A stretch of DNA of 64,000 nt from Allomuricauda sp. (GTDB lineage Bacteria; Bacteroidota; Bacteroidia; Flavobacteriales; Flavobacteriaceae): positions 30,126 to 94,125 of the forward strand of contig NZ_PABT01000029.1 of assembly GCF_002699205.1 (NCBI RefSeq), given 5' to 3'. The notes beneath the pieces were generated by a model. That model had not been told where the DNA came from, made no database searches, and was given only the letters and a program-made list of their open reading frames with translations. Positions 28,114 through 36,845 of this stretch are shown here, piece by piece (the first letter of the stretch is position 1; each line of letters starts with the position of its first letter). A program made the translations under genes and the position numbers.

Positions 28114-28119
28114 GGTTGT

Positions 28120-28755
28120 TTAAAAATCAGTATAGGGTGGAGGCCCTGAGTTACCATGATTAAGGTTTAAGCTTGTTCCATCATCTTGGAACAGTGTTGG
28201 TGCAAAACTAGCCTGGGAAGTGTTCCCTGTATCTTTTGAACTGCCCACAACACTTTTTATCGATTTCGCCTTTCCGTCCGCATCAATATAGAACCCGAGT
28301 TCTTCTCCATCAATTATTGTGGTAGGGACAATAAAAATGGAATTTTGTCTAGGATGGACTATTTTTTTGCCATCTGGAAAATCTGGTTTGTCGGGATAAT
28401 TGGCAAAATACAGTCTGAGGGAAGCAACTTTGACACCGGCTTCACTGGCTTCTTGCTCTATATAGGCCATGTAATTTTTTAAGTCCGCATAGGTGAAAGA
28501 TGTGAACCGAGCCGCATTGAATTCCTTTCCAGGTTGTCGCTCGAGTTCAAATTCTTCGATCATATCCACCCTGTTCTTGGTGTAGTTGTCGTAAAGGGAT
28601 TTGGACTCATCCAAAGAGATAATGCCTTCGGGGGGCGGAACTTTCTCTTTTTTAGGTTCTGTTGGTTTTTCTTTTTTAGGTCCTTGTTGACAGGAACCCA
28701 ATAGCAATAAAGTGGCCGCAAAAAAAGCAAGCAAGGCCTTTCCGTTGTTTTTCAT
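28120..28755 (-). CDS. Lipoprotein of unknown function
   Basis: 211 residues. The signal peptide ends in the lipobox LLLGSC, followed by a Lys/Pro/Glu-rich linker (QQGPKKEKPTEPKKEKVPPP) that could span from the membrane. The folded part contains SLDESKSLYDNYTKNRVDMI, FTSFTYADLKNYMAYIEQEA, VASLRLYFANYPDKPDFP and NSIFIVPTTIIDGEE. This arrangement recurs in Flavobacteriaceae lipoproteins, but I know no function for it. It is the first gene of a short operon with membrane paralog B. Confidence 0.72.
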   Translation of the reverse strand: MKNNGKALLAFFAATLLLLGSCQQGPKKEKPTEPKKEKVPPPEGIISLDESKSLYDNYTKNRVDMIEEFELERQPGKEFNAARFTSFTYADLKNYMAYIEQEASEAGVKVASLRLYFANYPDKPDFPDGKKIVHPRQNSIFIVPTTIIDGEELGFYIDADGKAKSIKSVVGSSKDTGNTSQASFAPTLFQDDGTSLNLNHGNSGPPPYTDF

Positions 28756-28825
28756 AGTTAAGTATTTAATGTTCAGTTTTGAGGAAACTGAAATAAAGAT
28801 ATACCTTTTCTATAAAATGACTAAA

Positions 28826-28853
28826 CAAAAAGCCCTTCAAAAAATGAAGGGCT
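28826..28853 (-). terminator. Terminator after rho
   Basis: AGCCCTTCA/TGAAGGGCT 9-bp perfect stem with a 5-base loop; on the minus strand it is followed by a T run, 31 bases past the rho stop. Confidence 0.8.
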
Positions 28854-28884
28854 CCTGAATCTATGCTATTATATATTGTAGTTT

Positions 28885-30510
28885 TTACTGGCTCATCGTA
28901 AGCAAAAACTCTTCGTTGTTCTTGGTCTGTTTAATACGTTGCTCCATAAATTCCATGGCTTCCACAGGGTTCATGTCTGCAAGATATTTACGCAAGATCC
29001 ACATACGTTGAATGGTATTTTCATCCAACAACAGATCGTCTCTTCGTGTGGATGAAGAAATAAGGTCGATGGCCGGGAAAATTCTTCTGTTGGATATTCT
29101 TCTGTCCAACTGGAGCTCCATGTTACCTGTACCCTTGAATTCTTCAAAGATAACTTCGTCCATTTTTGAGCCTGTCTCGGTCAATGCTGTGGCAATAATG
29201 GATAATGATCCTCCATTTTCAATATTACGGGCGGCACCAAAGAAACGTTTTGGCTTGTGCAGTGCATTGGCATCCACACCACCACTCAATACTTTGCCCG
29301 AAGCAGGTTGTACGGTGTTGTAGGCACGGGCCAATCGGGTAATGGAATCCAAAAGAATCACTACATCATGACCGCATTCTACCAAACGTTTTGCTTTTTC
29401 CAGAACAATATTGGCCACTCTCACGTGTTCAGTGGCTTCTTTGTCAAAAGTGGAAGCAACCACCTCTCCGCGAACATTTCGTTGCATGTCGGTAACCTCT
29501 TCAGGGCGCTCATCGATCAATAGGATGATTTGATAAACCTCTGGATGGTTTGCCGCAATGGCGTTGGCAATATCCTTCAATAACATGGTCTTCCCCGTTT
29601 TGGGTTGGGAAACAATCATTCCCCTTTGTCCCTTCCCGATAGGAGAGAACAAATCCATGATCCTGGTGGAAATCGTACTTTGCTTTTCGGCCAACTTGAA
29701 TTTTTCCTTTGGAAACAATGGGGTTAGGTGCTCAAAAGCTACCCTGTCTCGAACCACTTGTGGGTCCAATCCATTGATTTTGTTTACTTTGATCAGTGGA
29801 AAATATTTCTCACCTTCCTTTGGGGGCCTAATGTTGCCCAAAATAGTGTCTCCGGATTTAAGTCCGAACAACCTTATTTGTGATTGGGAAACATAAATAT
29901 CGTCGGGAGAAGAAAGATAGTTATAATCGGAAGACCTTAGGAATCCGTAACCATCCTGCATAATATCCAATACCCCTTCACTCTCAATTATGCTGTCGAA
30001 CTCAAATTCAGGTTCTTTGTACCTGTTTTTTAGGTCCTTGTCAAAATTATTGTTCTTTTTATCTTGGTGGTTCTTGTGGTGCTGGTTGTTTCTCTTGTTG
30101 TTTTGGGACTTCTGAGGAGTGTTTCCCTGTGGTTTGGTGTCCTTCTTTTGTTGTTGTTGCTGTTGAGGACTCGTATTGGCAGCTTTAGAGTCATCTTTTT
30201 GACTCCGAGGCTCTCTTTTCTGAGGGGCCTTTCTTGGTGGGGCTTTTTCGGTTGTACCCTCCTCGGCGCTTTTTGCTTCCGTGGGTTTTGGACTTGCCGC
30301 TCTTGTCTTTTTGGGTTTTGGAGCAGGTTTTTCATCCGTTGTTGCAGCAACGGTTTCTGCTACCGCTTTAGGGTTGGAGGCCTGTACGTCCAGTATTTGA
30401 TATACCAGGTCCAGTTTTTTCAATGATTTGAACTTTGGTACATTGAGCTCTTTTGCAATCTCTTGCAACTCGGGAAGCTTTTTAGCTTTTAGATCGGAAA
30501 TCTCAAACAT
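28885..30510 (-). CDS. rho: Transcription termination factor Rho
   Basis: Hexameric RNA helicase that ends transcription. The 541 residues comprise an N-terminal Rho_N helical domain ([20 protein letters not shown]), a disordered insertion from about 50 to 165 rich in Lys, Pro, Gln and Asn (including QQQQQQKK and [13 protein letters not shown]), the RNA-binding domain ([26 protein letters not shown]), and the RecA-like ATPase core with Walker [25 protein letters not shown] and [11 protein letters not shown]. The insertion is a known Bacteroidetes feature that drives phase separation of Rho in Bacteroides. A terminator follows; it is divergent from a DUF4293 gene. Confidence 0.96.
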   Translation of the reverse strand: MFEISDLKAKKLPELQEIAKELNVPKFKSLKKLDLVYQILDVQASNPKAVAETVAATTDEKPAPKPKKTRAASPKPTEAKSAEEGTTEKAPPRKAPQKREPRSQKDDSKAANTSPQQQQQQKKDTKPQGNTPQKSQNNKRNNQHHKNHQDKKNNNFDKDLKNRYKEPEFEFDSIIESEGVLDIMQDGYGFLRSSDYNYLSSPDDIYVSQSQIRLFGLKSGDTILGNIRPPKEGEKYFPLIKVNKINGLDPQVVRDRVAFEHLTPLFPKEKFKLAEKQSTISTRIMDLFSPIGKGQRGMIVSQPKTGKTMLLKDIANAIAANHPEVYQIILLIDERPEEVTDMQRNVRGEVVASTFDKEATEHVRVANIVLEKAKRLVECGHDVVILLDSITRLARAYNTVQPASGKVLSGGVDANALHKPKRFFGAARNIENGGSLSIIATALTETGSKMDEVIFEEFKGTGNMELQLDRRISNRRIFPAIDLISSSTRRDDLLLDENTIQRMWILRKYLADMNPVEAMEFMEQRIKQTKNNEEFLLTMSQ

Positions 30511-30670
30511 TAAGTAATGAAATAAGTTAAACTTGTATGATTCTAAATATGAAGTATGGTTATTTTGAATGCTACTGGAGAAAAGAATTCCTAGGTAGGT
30601 GCTTGCTAATAACGAAGCAATATTACGAATTATTTTTTAAGAATAAGGTCTAAATTCTCAAAAAGACACC

Positions 30671-30678
30671 TATTTTTG
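30671..30678 (+). promoter_or_regulatory. -7 element upstream of DUF4293 gene
   Basis: TATTTTTG matches TAnnTTTG 22 bases before the ATG; no convincing -33 TTG is present. Confidence 0.45.
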
Positions 30679-30700
30679 TATTCTGAAATCAATTTATACA

Positions 30701-31111
30701 ATGATTCAGCGGATTCAAACGTTTTATTTACTGTTGGTAGGCCTAATTTCGGGTGTACTTCCATTCTTTCTGAATTTATGGGTAGAAGTAGGGGGAAAGG
30801 AAGTTTTTGCCCAAGATGAGGTCTTGGTCAGTCTTGTTTTTTATGTAGTGACCGTACTGGCCGTAGTTTCGATTTTAATGTACAAGAAAAGACAAAATCA
30901 ATTTGTGGTAAACAGATTGAATATGATATTGAACCTTTTTTTACTAGGATTTTTCGTTTATCGATCGCTAAGCTTATCCGGAGAAACTGTTGTTTCTGAG
31001 AAGGGTATTGGGATGCTGATTCCTGTATTTTCTATCGTTTTTCTTGTCCTGGCCAACAGGGCTATCAAAAAGGATGAAGATCTTGTAAAATCTGTTGATC
31101 GCTTACGTTGA
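30701..31111 (+). CDS. DUF4293 membrane protein
   Basis: 136 residues with four hydrophobic segments: MIQRIQTFYLLLVGLISGVL, VSLVFYVVTVLAVVSILMY, LNMILNLFLLGFFVY and MLIPVFSIVFLVLANRAIKK. The MIQRIQTFYLL opening and RAIKKDEDLVKSVDRLR end are hallmarks of DUF4293, a Bacteroidetes-specific family usually encoded beside rho, as here. Function unknown. It is divergent from rho over 190 bases and followed by a strong terminator. Confidence 0.88.
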   Translation: MIQRIQTFYLLLVGLISGVLPFFLNLWVEVGGKEVFAQDEVLVSLVFYVVTVLAVVSILMYKKRQNQFVVNRLNMILNLFLLGFFVYRSLSLSGETVVSEKGIGMLIPVFSIVFLVLANRAIKKDEDLVKSVDRLR

Positions 31112-31138
31112 ACCTAACATCTTAGTAGTATTAGTGCG

Positions 31139-31170
31139 AAAAAACCCCGGTCGAAGCCGGGGTTTTTACT
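31139..31170. terminator. Strong bidirectional terminator
   Basis: AAAACCCCGG/CCGGGGTTTT 10-bp perfect stem with a 6-base loop between DUF4293 and a convergent gene, with A and T runs on both sides. Confidence 0.85.
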
Positions 31171-31179
31171 TTTATATGG

Positions 31180-32136
31180 TTATAAGCTAAATTGTTCGTT
31201 GAATTCTGAAACATTAAACCCCTTCGCCACAACTTCTTTATAAGAACTACTGTTTTTGTCCAAAAGGGCATTTGTATGATTAAAATGGATAAAGTGAATC
31301 TTGGATTTGTCAACCTTTGACAGATTTTGAAACAGCTCCATACTTTCTATCACAAAAGGATGGGGGATTTCGCCAATATTTCTGGTATTGATTTCGGGGC
31401 CATCAAAAAAAGTGGCATCCAAAAAGGCAAAATCCACATCCTCGATTTCCTTTACAATATCCTTTTCCCATTTGGACCATTTATCGATATCGGGAATGAA
31501 CAGGGCCGATCTGTTCGGTCCGATGATTTTGTATCCCACGGTTTCTGAGTATTCATCACGGTGGGGCACAGTAAAAGGAATGACCGAAAGGTTTGGGGTG
31601 AGTTGTGTTTTTGTTTCGTTTTGTATAGGTTGGATATCGATGTTGTTCAATTGGACAAGTTGTTCCCACGGACCATTTGTTTCCAAAAATGTTTTCATTC
31701 TGGGCATGGCATAAACCGGGATGTTTTTTCCTCCCAGGGCTTCCCTTCCCAAATACATCAAACCGGTATAGTGACCTATATGGGCATGGGTCAGAAAAAT
31801 ACCATCGGGTGTTTCTTCCGTGTTCTTCGCATGGTTTTTTAATAGTTTTAACTGGGAAGTCATGTCCGGAGTGGCCTCAAAAAGATAGCTCTTATTGTTC
31901 TTGTGGTCCACCACCCCCAATGAAACGACTTTACGGTTTGGGTCGGGGTTGTCGAACAATTCCGCACAACAAGATTTTTGACATCCTATGTGCGGGCTGC
32001 CTCCATCTTGTACGGTGCCCAAAACATATAGGGATACAGAACTTTGTTCCGGTTGGCCCGTGGCATTGTCCTTTTCGGGAGACGTGTTGGAACAGGAAGC
32101 CAAAAAGATGGCCAGTATGATCAAACAGTTTTTCAT
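31180..32136 (-). CDS. PqqB-like metallo-beta-lactamase-fold lipoprotein
   Basis: 318 residues. The signal peptide ends in a lipobox (IFLASCSN). The fold markers are VLGTVQDGGSPHIGC with a following KSCC, then LTHAHIGHYTGL, and later FTVPHRDE and HFNHTN. The opening GxxxxGGxPHxxC and the following Cys cluster resemble PqqB of pyrroloquinoline-quinone synthesis, but no other pqq gene is near and the protein is exported, so a different metallohydrolase role is likely. The HAHIGH metal motif has Gly where most of the superfamily has Asp (HxHxDH), which may alter metal binding. It begins 2 bases after the phosphodiesterase stop, so the two genes are co-expressed. Confidence 0.78.
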   Translation of the reverse strand: MKNCLIILAIFLASCSNTSPEKDNATGQPEQSSVSLYVLGTVQDGGSPHIGCQKSCCAELFDNPDPNRKVVSLGVVDHKNNKSYLFEATPDMTSQLKLLKNHAKNTEETPDGIFLTHAHIGHYTGLMYLGREALGGKNIPVYAMPRMKTFLETNGPWEQLVQLNNIDIQPIQNETKTQLTPNLSVIPFTVPHRDEYSETVGYKIIGPNRSALFIPDIDKWSKWEKDIVKEIEDVDFAFLDATFFDGPEINTRNIGEIPHPFVIESMELFQNLSKVDKSKIHFIHFNHTNALLDKNSSSYKEVVAKGFNVSEFNEQFSL

Positions 32137-32138
32137 AA

Positions 32139-32633
32139 TTATCTTTTTCCTAATTCAATAACCTCCAGGTCGGAGATTTTATCCCCATCTATCGAAAAAC
32201 GGAGCATGGTTCGTACTTGGTGGAAACCATGTTTGCCGCACGCCCCTGGGTTCATGTGCAGTAGGTTCAGTTTTTTGTCGTGCATCACCTTTAAAATATG
32301 GGAATGTCCACAAATAAAAAGTTTGGGTGGATTGCTCCGTATTTCTTCTCTGACCTTAACGTTGTATCTATTTGGATAGCCACCGATGTGTGTTATCCAT
32401 ACATCCACGTCCTCGCACATAAATCGATTGTTCTCCGGGAACTCTTTTTGTATTACATGGTCGTCAATATTGCCATGAACCCCCCGAACAGGTTTTATGG
32501 CTTGCAATTGGTCAGTAACCGAAAGGCTCCCAATGTCTCCGGCATGCCATATTTCATCAGCCATTGCGGCATATTTTAGAATGGTATTGTCCATGTGGCC
32601 ATGGGTATCGGAAAGCAACAAAATCTTGGTCAT
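32139..32633 (-). CDS. YfcE/MJ0936-type metallophosphodiesterase
   Basis: 164 residues carrying the calcineurin-like phosphoesterase motifs in order: LLSDTHGHMD, AGDIGS, VHGNIDD, HIGGYPN, CGHSHI and NPGACGKHGF. Size and motif spacing fit the YfcE subfamily of small metal-dependent phosphodiesterases; the natural substrate is unknown. The gene is directly upstream (2 bases) of the PqqB-like lipoprotein and divergent from truA. Confidence 0.9.
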   Translation of the reverse strand: MTKILLLSDTHGHMDNTILKYAAMADEIWHAGDIGSLSVTDQLQAIKPVRGVHGNIDDHVIQKEFPENNRFMCEDVDVWITHIGGYPNRYNVKVREEIRSNPPKLFICGHSHILKVMHDKKLNLLHMNPGACGKHGFHQVRTMLRFSIDGDKISDLEVIELGKR

Positions 32634-32721
32634 AACGCTAAAAATATGATAAAAATTTGGGGTTGGATTAATGTTGGCAGGGATTGAATTATCTTTATCG
32701 ATCTAAAATTAAGGCATTCCA

Positions 32722-33477
32722 TTGAGATATTTTATCCAATTTTCTTATTTCGGAAAAGCATACCACGGATGGCAGCGGCAACCTAATGCGATAACCGTTC
32801 AGGAGGTGTTGGAAAAGGCGCTGTCAACCCTATTGCGACAACAAGTGGAAGTCGTTGGGGCAGGACGGACAGACGCTGGTGTGCATGCCAAGGAAATGTA
32901 TGCTCATTTTGATTTTGTTGAAATCGAAGATCCAGTGCAATTGACAGATAGGCTTAATTCATTTCTGCCAGTAGACATAGCCGTGCAAAAAATCATTAAG
33001 GTCAAGCTTGATGCCCATGCAAGGTTTGACGCTTTGGAACGTACCTATGAGTATTGGTTGGTACAAGAGAAAAGCCCATTCTTTATCGATAGTGCCCATT
33101 ATGTGGCACATCCTTTGGACATGGAAAAGATGAATATCGCAGCATCCCTTCTTTTGGAGCATACACATTTTGAATGCTTTTCCAAATCCAAAACAGATGT
33201 TAAAACCTATATATGTGATGTACGGTATGCGCAATGGGAAGAAAATAAAGAAAAGTTGGTGTTTACGATTACCGCAGATCGGTTTCTTCGGAACATGGTA
33301 CGTGCCGTAGTGGGAACTTTGCTTGATGTTGGAACCGGAAAAATGGAGCCGGAACAGATCAATACCATTATAGCAAGCAAGGATAGAAGTAAGGCCGGGG
33401 TGTCCGTCCCTGCAAAAGGGTTATATTTGACCAAGGTTTCATATCCAAAAGAAATTTTTGATGAGCAAGAAGGATGA
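32722..33477 (+). CDS. truA: tRNA pseudouridine synthase A
   Basis: Modifies uridines 38-40 in the tRNA anticodon arm. The 251 residues include the catalytic motif GAGRTDAGVHAKEM, the N-terminal YFGKAYHGWQRQ and the C-terminal DRFLRNMVRAVVGTLLDVG. The homologous start MRYFIQF can only be read from a TTG at 32722; no in-frame ATG is near enough to keep the conserved N-terminus. Its 3' end overlaps the following ABC exporter gene by 17 bases, so the two are translationally coupled. Confidence 0.94.
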   Translation: MRYFIQFSYFGKAYHGWQRQPNAITVQEVLEKALSTLLRQQVEVVGAGRTDAGVHAKEMYAHFDFVEIEDPVQLTDRLNSFLPVDIAVQKIIKVKLDAHARFDALERTYEYWLVQEKSPFFIDSAHYVAHPLDMEKMNIAASLLLEHTHFECFSKSKTDVKTYICDVRYAQWEENKEKLVFTITADRFLRNMVRAVVGTLLDVGTGKMEPEQINTIIASKDRSKAGVSVPAKGLYLTKVSYPKEIFDEQEG

Positions 33478-35233
33478 AATAGGAAAAGCGTTTGATTTTC
33501 GATTGTTCAAACGGGTTTTTTCACGTACCAGACCTTACAGGGGCATATTCTGGTTGGTGGCCATTGCCGCTATTTTGTCCGCTGCCTTTGCCATTGGAAT
33601 ACCCTTATTGGTAAAAACCATTATAAATGAATCTTTGGAAAACAAGGATGCGGAACAATTGCTGCAAAATGTTCTGTTTATGTTGGCCTTTTTGCTAGGT
33701 CAGGTAACCACTCAGTTGCTTTTTAATTATTTCGCCAACCTGTTGGGAGAATCCGTCATCAAGGATATTAGAATCAATCTTTTTGAAAAGATGACCAGTT
33801 TTAAGATGACCTATTTTGATAATTCCTCCATAGGGGTTTTGGTCACAAGGGCGGTTGCGGATATGCAGCGTATCGGTGAAATCTTTAGCCAAGGTTTTTT
33901 TATGATTGTCGCCGATGCCCTCAAAATGTTGTCCGCTGCTATCATTATGCTGATCATCAATTGGAAATTGGCCTTGATCGTATTTGCCATCCTACCTATC
34001 ATTTTAATAGCGACCCGTTTGTTCCAACAGGCCATGAAAGTGGCTTTTGTTGAAGTACGTGCCCAAGTATCCAACCTCAATTCCTTTGTGCAGGAGCGTA
34101 TTGCAGGGATGAAAATTGTGCAGCTCTTTAACCGCGAGGAAATTGAAAAAGAAAAATTTAGGGTCATCAACGAAAAGCACCAAAATGCATGGTTGAAGAC
34201 GGTGTGGTACAACTCTATATTTTTTCCGATCGCGGAAATCTCCAACTCCATTGGAATTGGATTGGTGGTATATTTTGGGGTGATCCAAAACATAGAGAAT
34301 GTTGGATTGGACAACAAAGGGTCCATTGTTGCTTTCTTCTTTCTGATGGATCTGCTGTTCCGTCCGCTGCGCCAGATTGCAGATAAGTTCAATACACTCC
34401 AAATGGGAATGGTGGCGGCAAATCGTGTTTTTAAAATTTTGGATACCGATAGCCGTATTGATGATAACGGGAAAGTGGAGAAAAAAGAGGTGAAAGGGGA
34501 TATTGAATTTAAGGATGTACATTTTGGCTATGTGCCCGATGAGGAGGTTCTCCATGGGATTTCGTTTAAGGTGAATGCAGGGGAAACCGTTGCCATTGTG
34601 GGGGCTACGGGTGCGGGCAAGTCCACAATAATCAATTTGCTGAACCGATTTTATGAAATCAATTCAGGGGAAATTCTGGTGGATAATGTAAGCCTGGAAG
34701 ATTATACCTTAAAATCTCTCCGTTCCCATATAGCCATCGTATTACAGGATGTTTTCCTGTTTGCGGATACCATTGCAAACAATATCTCACTGGGAGATGA
34801 ATCCATTACCGAAGAAGAAATAGAGGCCGCTGCCAAACAGATTGGGGTACATAAATTTATAAATAGTCTTCCCGGTGGTTACCAATACAATGTGAAAGAG
34901 CGCGGATCCATGCTCTCCAGTGGTCAACGCCAATTGATTGCGTTTTTGCGTGCCTACGTGAGCAATCCGAGTATCTTGGTTTTGGATGAGGCCACCTCTT
35001 CGGTGGATACCTATTCCGAACAATTGATCCAACAGGCTACGGATAAGATTACCGAAGGCAGGACCTCCATTATTATTGCCCACCGCCTGGCAACCATTAA
35101 GAAAGCCGATAAGATCATTGTGATGGATGCCGGTAAAATCATTGAAATTGGAACCCACAAGGAACTTTTGGAAAAAGGAGGATACTACAACGACCTCTAC
35201 AATGCCCAGTTCTTGGCGGAGGAAGTGGCGTGA
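33461..35233 (+). CDS. MsbA-like ABC exporter
   Basis: 590 residues: an N-terminal six-helix transmembrane domain (about 20-320) fused to an ATPase domain (about 340-590). The ATPase motifs are complete: Walker A GATGAGKST, Q-loop VLQDVFLF, signature LSSGQRQL, Walker B ILVLDEATSSVD and H-loop IIAHRLATI. This half-transporter architecture fits MsbA/LmrA-type exporters of lipids or drugs; the substrate is not readable. The start is the ATG at 33461 inside the truA tail, three bases after a TTG. Its TGA stop abuts the TGA of the convergent DUF3667 gene. Confidence 0.9.
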   Translation: MSKKDEIGKAFDFRLFKRVFSRTRPYRGIFWLVAIAAILSAAFAIGIPLLVKTIINESLENKDAEQLLQNVLFMLAFLLGQVTTQLLFNYFANLLGESVIKDIRINLFEKMTSFKMTYFDNSSIGVLVTRAVADMQRIGEIFSQGFFMIVADALKMLSAAIIMLIINWKLALIVFAILPIILIATRLFQQAMKVAFVEVRAQVSNLNSFVQERIAGMKIVQLFNREEIEKEKFRVINEKHQNAWLKTVWYNSIFFPIAEISNSIGIGLVVYFGVIQNIENVGLDNKGSIVAFFFLMDLLFRPLRQIADKFNTLQMGMVAANRVFKILDTDSRIDDNGKVEKKEVKGDIEFKDVHFGYVPDEEVLHGISFKVNAGETVAIVGATGAGKSTIINLLNRFYEINSGEILVDNVSLEDYTLKSLRSHIAIVLQDVFLFADTIANNISLGDESITEEEIEAAAKQIGVHKFINSLPGGYQYNVKERGSMLSSGQRQLIAFLRAYVSNPSILVLDEATSSVDTYSEQLIQQATDKITEGRTSIIIAHRLATIKKADKIIVMDAGKIIEIGTHKELLEKGGYYNDLYNAQFLAEEVA

Positions 35234-36016
35234 TCAGTTTTGTGGTGTAGGTAAAAAGTCTTCAATTCTTATTTCTCCTATCAATAGCATAATGACAGGT
35301 ATTAATATTGAGGTGAGTAAATAAAGAACTGCCAAAATAAAATAGAACAGGAACAATCTGGATATTAGAGCAATACCTTTTGAGCTGGATATTCTAATTA
35401 TAGTGTAGGAAGTATAAATTATTATCGCCAAAGAAGCGATCAATGAAAAATTTACATAATGTTCTGGAATAAAAAGAAGCACTAAAACTGATGGAATAAA
35501 ACTAAAAAGACTAAAATGGGCAAGAGCATACATGAATATGATCATCCGCTCTGCAAAATTGTATTTCTTTTTATCAAAACATAACCAGCCCGATATGGCC
35601 ATTAAGGGGATGAAAATTATGAAAATCAAGGCTTGATAATCCAAGATAAAACCCATAAGTTTTTCTTGATAAACGGTTTGGGAGCCAGTTTCCAAGATAT
35701 CAAACTCCATAAAATCTATGGACTTTGCCATCAGAAACACGATAATTCCAGAGAGGGTCAATGCGATTCCAATATAGCTAATGGGATTCAGGTATTTTCT
35801 ACGAATCCCTTGCAAATAACCCTCGATAACCACCTCAGGTTTGGTGAACAAATGAACAAAGGTCCTGATGAAAGTGTTGTCGAGATTAAAATATCTCTCT
35901 AAGAAATCGACCCATAGATTTTTAAAGGTAATTCTGTTGCGAATCACTTTTGCGCCACAAGCTGGACAATAAAGGAAATCTGTTCGTAGTCTTGTGTCAC
36001 AATTTTTACAATTCAT
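35234..36016 (-). CDS. DUF3667 zinc-ribbon membrane protein
   Basis: 260 residues. The N-terminus is a zinc ribbon (CKNCDTRLRTDFLYCPACGAKV; two CxxC pairs), followed by a cytosolic linker (FLERYFNLDNTFIRTF, TKPEVVIEGYLQGIRRKYLNP) and about five membrane helices. This is the DUF3667 layout common in Bacteroidetes; function unknown. Its ATG overlaps the cdaA stop (ATGA), so its translation is coupled to the diadenylate cyclase, which suggests a link to cyclic-di-AMP signalling or membrane physiology (inference). Confidence 0.82.
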   Translation of the reverse strand: MNCKNCDTRLRTDFLYCPACGAKVIRNRITFKNLWVDFLERYFNLDNTFIRTFVHLFTKPEVVIEGYLQGIRRKYLNPISYIGIALTLSGIIVFLMAKSIDFMEFDILETGSQTVYQEKLMGFILDYQALIFIIFIPLMAISGWLCFDKKKYNFAERMIIFMYALAHFSLFSFIPSVLVLLFIPEHYVNFSLIASLAIIIYTSYTIIRISSSKGIALISRLFLFYFILAVLYLLTSILIPVIMLLIGEIRIEDFLPTPQN

Positions 36017-36801
36017 TGTTCCAGATCCTTTTTAATGCGCTTGATCAGTTCCTCTCGTCCTTTAAATGGAACAAACTCACCATTTTTAATGTATGATATG
36101 GATCCTGTTTCTTCGCTCACCACTAAGCACAGCGCATCGGTTTTTTCCGTAATTCCCACGGCTGCCCTGTGCCGCAATCCAAAACGAAGTGGAATATTAC
36201 GGTCGTTGGAAACGGGCAAGATTACCCTTGTTGCCGTGATATAGTTATCTTGGATAACAATGGCGCCATCGTGCAACGGACTGTTTTTAAAGAAAATGCT
36301 CTCTAAAATGGGCTGGTTGATCTTAACGTACATGGCGTCACCCGTGGATTTCACAAAATCCAAGGAATTGTTACGTTCTATTACAATGAGAGCACCGGTT
36401 TTTGTAGTGCCCATACGTTCGCAGGCGCCTATTATGGCATCCACGTCGGTGGTGGTGGAAATAGTTTCCTGTTTCAAGAATTTAAAATGCTTGAAAATGT
36501 TGCGTTTGGTGGCAAAGTTTGTGGAACCGATCATCAACAAAAACTTTCGGATTTCCTGCTGGAACACAATGATCAAGGCAATAAGTCCGATGTTCATGAA
36601 CCCACCGACCATACTGCTGATCATCTTCATTTGAAGCAATTCGGTAAGTTTCCAAAGTGCCCAAACAATTACGATTCCTATAAAAATATTGATGGCCACC
36701 GTACCTTTGACCAACTTATAAATATAATACAGGAGAGCGGCCACAAGGACTATGTCGATGACATCTGTAATCTTAAACTCTAGAAAATTTAAAAAATCCA
36801 A
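36013..36801 (-). CDS. cdaA: Diadenylate cyclase CdaA
   Basis: Makes cyclic-di-AMP from two ATP at the inner face of the membrane. The 262 residues begin with three membrane helices (DVIDIVLVAALLYYIYKL, INIFIGIVIVWALW, FMNIGLIALIIVF), then a DAC domain with the hallmark motifs LHDGAIVI and LRFGLRHRAAVGI. It is 44 bases downstream of folP and overlaps DUF3667 by 4 bases. No CdaR partner is encoded here, as is usual outside Firmicutes. Folate gene adjacency is conserved in Bacteroidetes. Confidence 0.95.
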   Translation of the reverse strand: MDFLNFLEFKITDVIDIVLVAALLYYIYKLVKGTVAINIFIGIVIVWALWKLTELLQMKMISSMVGGFMNIGLIALIIVFQQEIRKFLLMIGSTNFATKRNIFKHFKFLKQETISTTTDVDAIIGACERMGTTKTGALIVIERNNSLDFVKSTGDAMYVKINQPILESIFFKNSPLHDGAIVIQDNYITATRVILPVSNDRNIPLRFGLRHRAAVGITEKTDALCLVVSEETGSISYIKNGEFVPFKGREELIKRIKKDLEQ

Positions 36802-36845
36802 CCGCAGCGTTTTTGTAAAATTAGCAAAATTAGGGGAACCTGTAA

